Positions 60,100-64,000 of a DNA stretch of 64,000 nt are shown here, piece by piece. Position numbers and translations under genes: made by a program. Source of the DNA: Psychrobacillus antarcticus (GTDB lineage: Bacteria; Bacillota; Bacilli; Bacillales_A; Planococcaceae). Below the pieces are notes generated by a model. That model saw nothing but the letters and a program-made list of their open reading frames with translations, had not been told where the DNA came from and searched no databases. Location of the stretch: positions 1 to 64,000 of the forward strand of contig NZ_JAIZDB010000005.1 of the NCBI RefSeq assembly GCF_029533155.1. Reading direction: 5' to 3'. How positions within the stretch are numbered: position 1 is the first letter of the stretch; each line of letters begins with the position of its first letter.

Positions 60100-60504
60100 T
60101 TGAATCCAGCTGGTTTTTGGATAAGATTTGGTGCTAGTTTATTCGATGGCATTATCATGGCGGCGCCGCTAGCCATTATTAGTTATCTTATATTTGGGGA
60201 AAGTGATACATGGTTTACTACTATTGGGTCGTATATATATTTCATATTGCTACCTGTCGTTTGGACTGGATACACTGTAGGTAAGAGAATTCTTGGGATT
60301 CGTATTGTGAACTTAGATGAGACTGATGTTAGTTTTTGGACAATGATTAAACGACAATTAATCGCTGGTCTTATTTACGCGTTAACATTTGGCATTGGTG
60401 TTATTGTTAGTGCCTTTATGGTTGGCATTCGTGAAGATAAACGAGCAATTCATGATTTTATAGCAGGAACTTACGTAACTTTCTATCCACCTTGGAAAGA
60501 ATAG
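60100..60504 (+). CDS. RDD-family membrane protein
   Basis: The product is 134 aa, most likely from the TTG at 60100, nine bases after AAAGGAG; the TTG at 60091 abuts that site. NPAGFWIRFGASLFDGIIMA carries the first conserved Arg and Asp, KRILGIRIVNLDETDVSFWT and REDKRAIHDFIAGTYVTFYP the others. Three helices. Function is not settled (ion or sodium/proton transport has been proposed). It follows the peptidase by 22 bases. Confidence 0.83.
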   Translation: MNPAGFWIRFGASLFDGIIMAAPLAIISYLIFGESDTWFTTIGSYIYFILLPVVWTGYTVGKRILGIRIVNLDETDVSFWTMIKRQLIAGLIYALTFGIGVIVSAFMVGIREDKRAIHDFIAGTYVTFYPPWKE

Positions 60505-60510
60505 TATTTA

Positions 60511-60543
60511 GAACAAGCATTCATTAGGATGCTTGTTTTTCTT
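60511..60543 (+). terminator. Terminator of the peptidase-RDD unit
   Basis: GAACAAGCATTC and GGATGCTTGTTTTT pair around ATTA and five T follow. Confidence 0.85.
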
Positions 60544-60713
60544 TGATATTCCTTACATTTCTATAGCTTTCTTACTTGATGAGATTCTGATATATAAGCA
60601 GAAACTCATTTTTTTATCTCTTACATTACTTTTAGTAATCAAATATATTGTGTTTAGTTAATAACTATATTATATTAAGTTACGTTAAGTAACTTATATG
60701 GAGGATTTTTATT

Positions 60714-61118
60714 ATGAAGAAGCAACAACTTGCAACACTTATTTTACGTGTCGTGTTTGGACTTATGTTCTTAATACACGGCATAGCAAAATTCCAAGGG
60801 GGGATTTCAAATACTGTTGGATATTTTGATTCTCTTGGTTTACCAGGATCTCTAGCATACGGAATTGCAATTATTGAATTAGTCGGTGGATTATTATTAA
60901 TAATTGGGTTTGGAACACGTATCATTGGGGCTCTATTTGCGGTAATAATGCTAGGAGCAATTTTCTCAGCGAAACTATCATTAGGATTATTAGGCGATGG
61001 TGTATCAGCTGGATACGAATTAGAATTAGTTTTCTTAGGAATCGGTGTCTATTTTGTCTTAGCTGATCCGATTAATTTATCACTTGATGAAAAACTGTCA
61101 CAAAAAAATAAATATTGA
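60714..61118 (+). CDS. DoxX-family membrane protein
   Basis: The 134-aa protein has four helices. RVVFGLMFLIHGIAKFQGGI (about 11-30), LPGSLAYGIAIIELVGGLLL and IIGFGTRIIGALFAVIMLGA match DoxX/MhqP. Family members act in thiol or quinone stress in Bacilli. It overlaps nothing but is 14 bases from the FMN reductase gene, which supports a redox or quinone-stress role. GGAGG precedes the ATG. Confidence 0.87.
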   Translation: MKKQQLATLILRVVFGLMFLIHGIAKFQGGISNTVGYFDSLGLPGSLAYGIAIIELVGGLLLIIGFGTRIIGALFAVIMLGAIFSAKLSLGLLGDGVSAGYELELVFLGIGVYFVLADPINLSLDEKLSQKNKY

Positions 61119-61132
61119 TTAGAGGGAATAAC

Positions 61133-61735
61133 ATGAGCTTTATGAAAAAAATATTCGGATCAAATTCAAATGATGAGCAAACAGGAGGAAATAACATGAT
61201 GAAAATTGGTATTGTTTTAGGAAGTACACGTGAAGGACGCGTTAGTCCACAAGTTGGAGCATGGGTAAAAGAACTAGCGGACAAGCGTGGAGACGCAGAA
61301 TATGAAATTATCGATATTGCAGATTTTAAATTACCACTGTTAGGTGAAACAGGCGGAGACGCATCCGGTGCAGCAGCTTGGTCAGCAGCGGTTGCAAAAC
61401 AAGACGGTTTTGTATTCATCGTTCAAGAATACAATCACTCAATCACTGGAGCACTTAAAAATGCATTAGATTATCTACGTGAAGAATGGAACAACAAAGC
61501 AGCAGGTATCGTATCTTACGGTTCTGTAGGTGGAGCTCGAGCAACAGAACATTTACGTGGAGTTTTATCTGAATTGCAAGTAGCACATGTACGTGTTCAT
61601 CCGGCTTTATCATTATTTACAGACTTCGAAAACGGTACAGATTTCAAACCAGCTGCAGTTCAAGCTGATTCAGTCAACCAAATGCTTGACCAAGTTATTC
61701 CTTGGACAAAAGCTTTAAAAACTGTACGTAATTAG
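61133..61735 (+). CDS. NAD(P)H-dependent FMN reductase (possible quinone reductase)
   Basis: The product is 200 aa from the ATG at 61133 after GAGGG. A second ATG at 61196 has an even better AGGAGG and gives a 179-aa form that begins where the family usually does (MMKIGIVLGSTREGRVSP). The fold is a flavodoxin-like FMN reductase: GSTREGRVSPQVGAW, EYNHSITGALKNALDYL and GIVSYGSVGGARATEHLRG. It may be azoreductase- or quinone-reductase-like. The upstream DoxX gene and this one form an operon. Confidence 0.87.
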   Translation: MSFMKKIFGSNSNDEQTGGNNMMKIGIVLGSTREGRVSPQVGAWVKELADKRGDAEYEIIDIADFKLPLLGETGGDASGAAAWSAAVAKQDGFVFIVQEYNHSITGALKNALDYLREEWNNKAAGIVSYGSVGGARATEHLRGVLSELQVAHVRVHPALSLFTDFENGTDFKPAAVQADSVNQMLDQVIPWTKALKTVRN

Positions 61736-61754
61736 TCTAGACATTTATAATAAT

Positions 61755-61786
61755 AAAAACTCATCTTCTTGGATGAGTTTTTTTGT
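61755..61786 (+). terminator. Terminator of the DoxX-FMN reductase operon
   Basis: AAAACTCATCTTC and GGATGAGTTTT pair with a small loop and four or more T follow. Confidence 0.82.
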
Positions 61787-61855
61787 TTACTTTTATCTTC
61801 TGTACTTCTTCCCTGAATTCAACAAGGATTAGTAGTAAATGAGCTACTAAACTCA

Positions 61856-62326
61856 CTAAATTCTCAAATCCCCAATCTTTTCACATAGATCCTTAGCTCT
61901 TTTTGACATTAGAATCTCCTGGTGCAAATATTTGGCTGCCTTAGACCTAAGAAACTCATCTATACACCAAAAGAGACTTGAAGCTAGTAGGGAGGTAATG
62001 AAATAAAAGTTACCAAATAAACTCCTGAAATTTGAAAGTAGCAAATCCCTTTCCCATTCTGAAAATAAGATTGGGATCAAAACAAATAAAGCAGCAAGGG
62101 ATAAGTGAATTAACAATGCCAAACTTCCTCTATGAGATACTCTTAGTTTTTTTGTGACGAAATCAGAGAGAATAGATGCTGGCACTCCATAAATCAATAG
62201 AATTGGTAATAGATACATACCCATAATAATTACAAAACCAGTCTGTTCTATGAGGAAATAAATTAACATAACCAATACACAAGCCATTACCGCCGAAACA
62301 AGCTTTCTTATAATTATATGGACCAC
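61856..62326 (-). CDS. Multi-helix membrane protein, unknown
   Basis: The 156-aa protein has about four helices (LVSAVMACVLVMLIYFLIE, GFVIIMGMYLLPILLIYGV, SLALLIHLSLAALFVLIPIL and FYFITSLLASSLFWCIDEFL) and a short cytoplasmic tail. No family recognised. It is followed in the same direction by similar membrane genes, but the gaps of 70-120 bases suggest separate units. Confidence 0.6.
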   Translation of the reverse strand: MVHIIIRKLVSAVMACVLVMLIYFLIEQTGFVIIMGMYLLPILLIYGVPASILSDFVTKKLRVSHRGSLALLIHLSLAALFVLIPILFSEWERDLLLSNFRSLFGNFYFITSLLASSLFWCIDEFLRSKAAKYLHQEILMSKRAKDLCEKIGDLRI

Positions 62327-62398
62327 CCCAATCTAAACAATCTCTACCTGCATACGTCCTTTAGCTAATTTTTCCAATCGAATACAGAAATTCACCTG

Positions 62399-62689
62399 TT
62401 ATTTTAATAAAAAATAAAACAAAATTGCCACTACAAAACTTGGAATTGCCATTAATGCTGAACGAAAACTAACATTATTTCTTTGATTTCTATCTTCAAC
62501 AGATTCAGTTGCTAGGTTAGCTCTCATTCTATCTCCACTTACTAATACACCCGAAAAAATGAATGATATCGCAATTAAGAAAAACCCAATTCCACTTGTA
62601 ATAGTAGTAACCATTTCAATATTCCATATCACAATAGCCACTAAAACACCTAGTAAAGATAGTAGCATTCCAAATAATAAGTATTTCAA
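62399..62689 (-). CDS. DUF5316-like two-helix membrane protein
   Basis: The 96-aa protein has helices at about 3-22, 27-49 and 77-95. The word SGDRMRANLATESVEDRNQR between helices is characteristic of small Bacillales DUF5316 proteins, an assignment from memory. GGGGGG-rich site lies ahead of the ATG. No function known. Confidence 0.65.
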   Translation of the reverse strand: MKYLLFGMLLSLLGVLVAIVIWNIEMVTTITSGIGFFLIAISFIFSGVLVSGDRMRANLATESVEDRNQRNNVSFRSALMAIPSFVVAILFYFLLK

Positions 62690-62807
62690 GTTATCCCCCC
62701 TTGCTATTTAATACGATTATGTATGACGAAGGTTTCAGATATTTAATGAGTACAACTGCTTAGCTTAATAATAGGGGGTGCCAATATTGTTTAGCCTTAT
62801 AAGGTGA

Positions 62808-63467
62808 CTAATTTACTACTTCCCCTTTGACATTCAATATTTTTATTTCATAAGAGTCAATATGAGATATCGAGTTTAGTTCGTTAGAAAGTAATATTTC
62901 ATTTGCCGCCTCTTCCATCTCCATTACTAACGTATGTGCATCCTTATCGGAACTTTTTATGGAAGTTTGTATGGTAATGGATTTTTGATACTCAGCATTT
63001 ATATTGCCGAATACGTCGTAATCTTTAAGCCCTTCCATTAAAGTTGATGTTAAGTGTACAAGTTCTTTGTTTATATTTTCAACTTCTTCGTTAATGAAAG
63101 CTAAATCCATTCTCTCTACAACAACTGTATAGTCTTTTAATATGGATGATTTAATTACACTTTTTGCAATAGACTCTATATCATTTTTTACTGTATGAAA
63201 ATATTCCTCATTCTCTTTAACTTGTACCCTCAATTCTATCTTCGAGTTCGAACTTACACCAAATTCCAACTGCTCGTATTTCTCATGAATTTTTTCAGTT
63301 ACCTTATTCAATGTAGTAAAAGTTTGTTCACGTTCTTTAGTAGATAAAGGTTTTGGCTCCTCCTTATTCGCAACAGCAGTATCAGCTTCTAAAGGCTTCT
63401 CCAACAAGCTAAATGAAACTACTCCAAGCATAAATATTCCAGCTATAATCAGTATCCTTATTAACAT
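62808..63467 (-). CDS. Membrane-anchored, mostly helical extracellular protein
   Basis: The product is 219 aa from the ATG at 63467 after AGGAGGG; the longer frame to 63539 is not supported. One N-terminal helix (ILIIAGIFMLGVVSFSLLE) leads to a charged external domain with two similar halves (IELRVQVKENEEYFHTVKND and ITIQTSIKSSDKDAHTLVME). Both halves end in regular strand-helix patterns. The DUF4030 family is a possible match but I am not sure. No function known. Confidence 0.62.
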   Translation of the reverse strand: MLIRILIIAGIFMLGVVSFSLLEKPLEADTAVANKEEPKPLSTKEREQTFTTLNKVTEKIHEKYEQLEFGVSSNSKIELRVQVKENEEYFHTVKNDIESIAKSVIKSSILKDYTVVVERMDLAFINEEVENINKELVHLTSTLMEGLKDYDVFGNINAEYQKSITIQTSIKSSDKDAHTLVMEMEEAANEILLSNELNSISHIDSYEIKILNVKGEVVN

Positions 63468-63608
63468 ATAATCCCTCCTGTTAAGAAGGTATGACCTAAG
63501 CGACCAATAAATTCCATGAAAGCTTGATGCCCTCTTCATGAAGTATCTGTATATTTAATTAGTTCTGCAAAGTTTCCGCTCAAATGCTATCTTTATAAAT
63601 AATATTCT

Positions 63609-64000
63609 CTAGCTTCTAGTTATGACATTCAATGTTTCGACTAAATGAATATTCATGTCATCAACGGATTCTTCAAAATTAGTCCGATACCATTCAATTA
63701 TTAATCCAATGATTGCATTTGTCATAAAGGAATATACGAATTTTTTAGACTCATCATACTCTCCGATTTTGCTGTCCTCTATGAAATTCGAACGGATTGC
63801 ATCAAAAAACATATAATAGTATGTTGTCGATACGTTATCCGATAAAATAATTCGATAAAAATCTTCATACTTTTTGACATGATGAAAAATACGAACTGTT
63901 TTTGGATCTATGTTTTTATAATCTAAAGTTTGTACTTGTAGTGCAGAAATATATTTGTATGGCTCTTTGTATGATTCTTCTAGATCTACAATCACCTCTT
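63609..64000 (-). CDS. TetR-family regulator, C-terminal part (cut by window end)
   Basis: The frame runs off the window at 64000. The visible 128-130 residues are all-helical: TVRIFHHVKKYEDFYRIILS, YYYMFFDAIRSNFIEDSKIG and MTNAIIGLIIEWYRTNFEES match the ligand-binding domain of TetR/AcrR regulators. The HTH should lie beyond the edge. A GTG at 63995 after GAGG is probably internal. Its neighbour is the unknown membrane protein. Confidence 0.72.
   Translation of the reverse strand, partial: EVIVDLEESYKEPYKYISALQVQTLDYKNIDPKTVRIFHHVKKYEDFYRIILSDNVSTTYYYMFFDAIRSNFIEDSKIGEYDESKKFVYSFMTNAIIGLIIEWYRTNFEESVDDMNIHLVETLNVITRS

Noticed and set aside
60640-60670. NrdR-box-like word (ACACAATATATTTGAT, minus strand) before the DoxX gene
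   Set aside because: Only one box is present in very AT-rich DNA and there is no second site three turns away; the genes around are unrelated to nucleotide reduction.

Overview
The window is AT-rich DNA from a low-GC, endospore-forming Firmicute, most likely a Bacillales member near Planococcaceae (Psychrobacillus, Lysinibacillus or Sporosarcina-like). The evidence is the CotY/CotZ-type coat protein, a YheC/D-type ATP-grasp protein, complete liaFSR and ykoFEDC loci, paiA/paiB, a kimA relic, strong Shine-Dalgarno sites and GTG/TTG starts. The genus is inferred. No rRNA, tRNA, CRISPR or prophage was seen.

Layout. 0-2.4 kb: an intact IS3/IS150-type element with a programmed frameshift, sitting in a diverged non-coding repeat that recurs at 17.1-18.0 kb. 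2.4-6.5 kb: an ATP-grasp/Mur-ligase fusion, a CotZ-type coat protein and a second ATP-grasp ligase, read here as a spore-surface peptide or polymer locus. 6.5-10.6 kb: ROK glucokinase plus GH13 alpha-glucosidase under a 14-bp palindromic operator, then two unknown membrane proteins. 11-15.2 kb: a MarR-ABC-ABC efflux operon with two overlapping operator palindromes. 15.2-20.1 kb: a broken yunC, a Ca2+/H+ antiporter, the second large repeat, a DUF2971 gene and a 2-hydroxyacid dehydrogenase. 20.3-23.7 kb: TPP riboswitch and ykoFEDC. 23.9-26.2 kb: small enzymes, gene remnants, a 21-bp minisatellite and a stress protein behind a SigB-like promoter. 26.3-30.4 kb: class I ribonucleotide reductase behind a cobalamin riboswitch and tandem NrdR boxes. 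30.4-33.5 kb: paiB/paiA/marR and ykkD among many broken genes. 33.5-39.8 kb: uppP, dedA, a phosphoesterase and the lia envelope-stress operon. 40-47 kb: small enzymes, a NERD protein, a two-component system with a 47-aa membrane ORF between regulator and kinase, a lipoprotein and an ASCH protein. 47-49 kb: a rearranged potassium-uptake locus (ktrA stub, split kimA, LytTR chimera). 49-52.5 kb: an ECF sigma/anti-sigma pair with its own ECF-type promoter and an EamA transporter. 53-55.6 kb: homoserine dehydrogenase and MetY with a SAM-I riboswitch. 55.8-64 kb: PlsY, a DUF218 protein, a DUF2087 regulator with a GIY-YIG protein, an M3 oligopeptidase, RDD and DoxX proteins, an FMN reductase, unknown membrane proteins and a TetR regulator cut by the window edge.

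Two themes stand out. Cofactor and metabolite sensing is dense: TPP, cobalamin and SAM-I riboswitches control thiamine-precursor uptake, B12-independent nucleotide reduction and methionine synthesis. The window is also littered with decaying genes (MFS, yunC, MBL hydrolase, ydhR, a VOC tail, a uppP tail, ykkC, lysR, ktrA, kimA). Two of these, ykkC and kimA, appear to have been broken by small local inversions.
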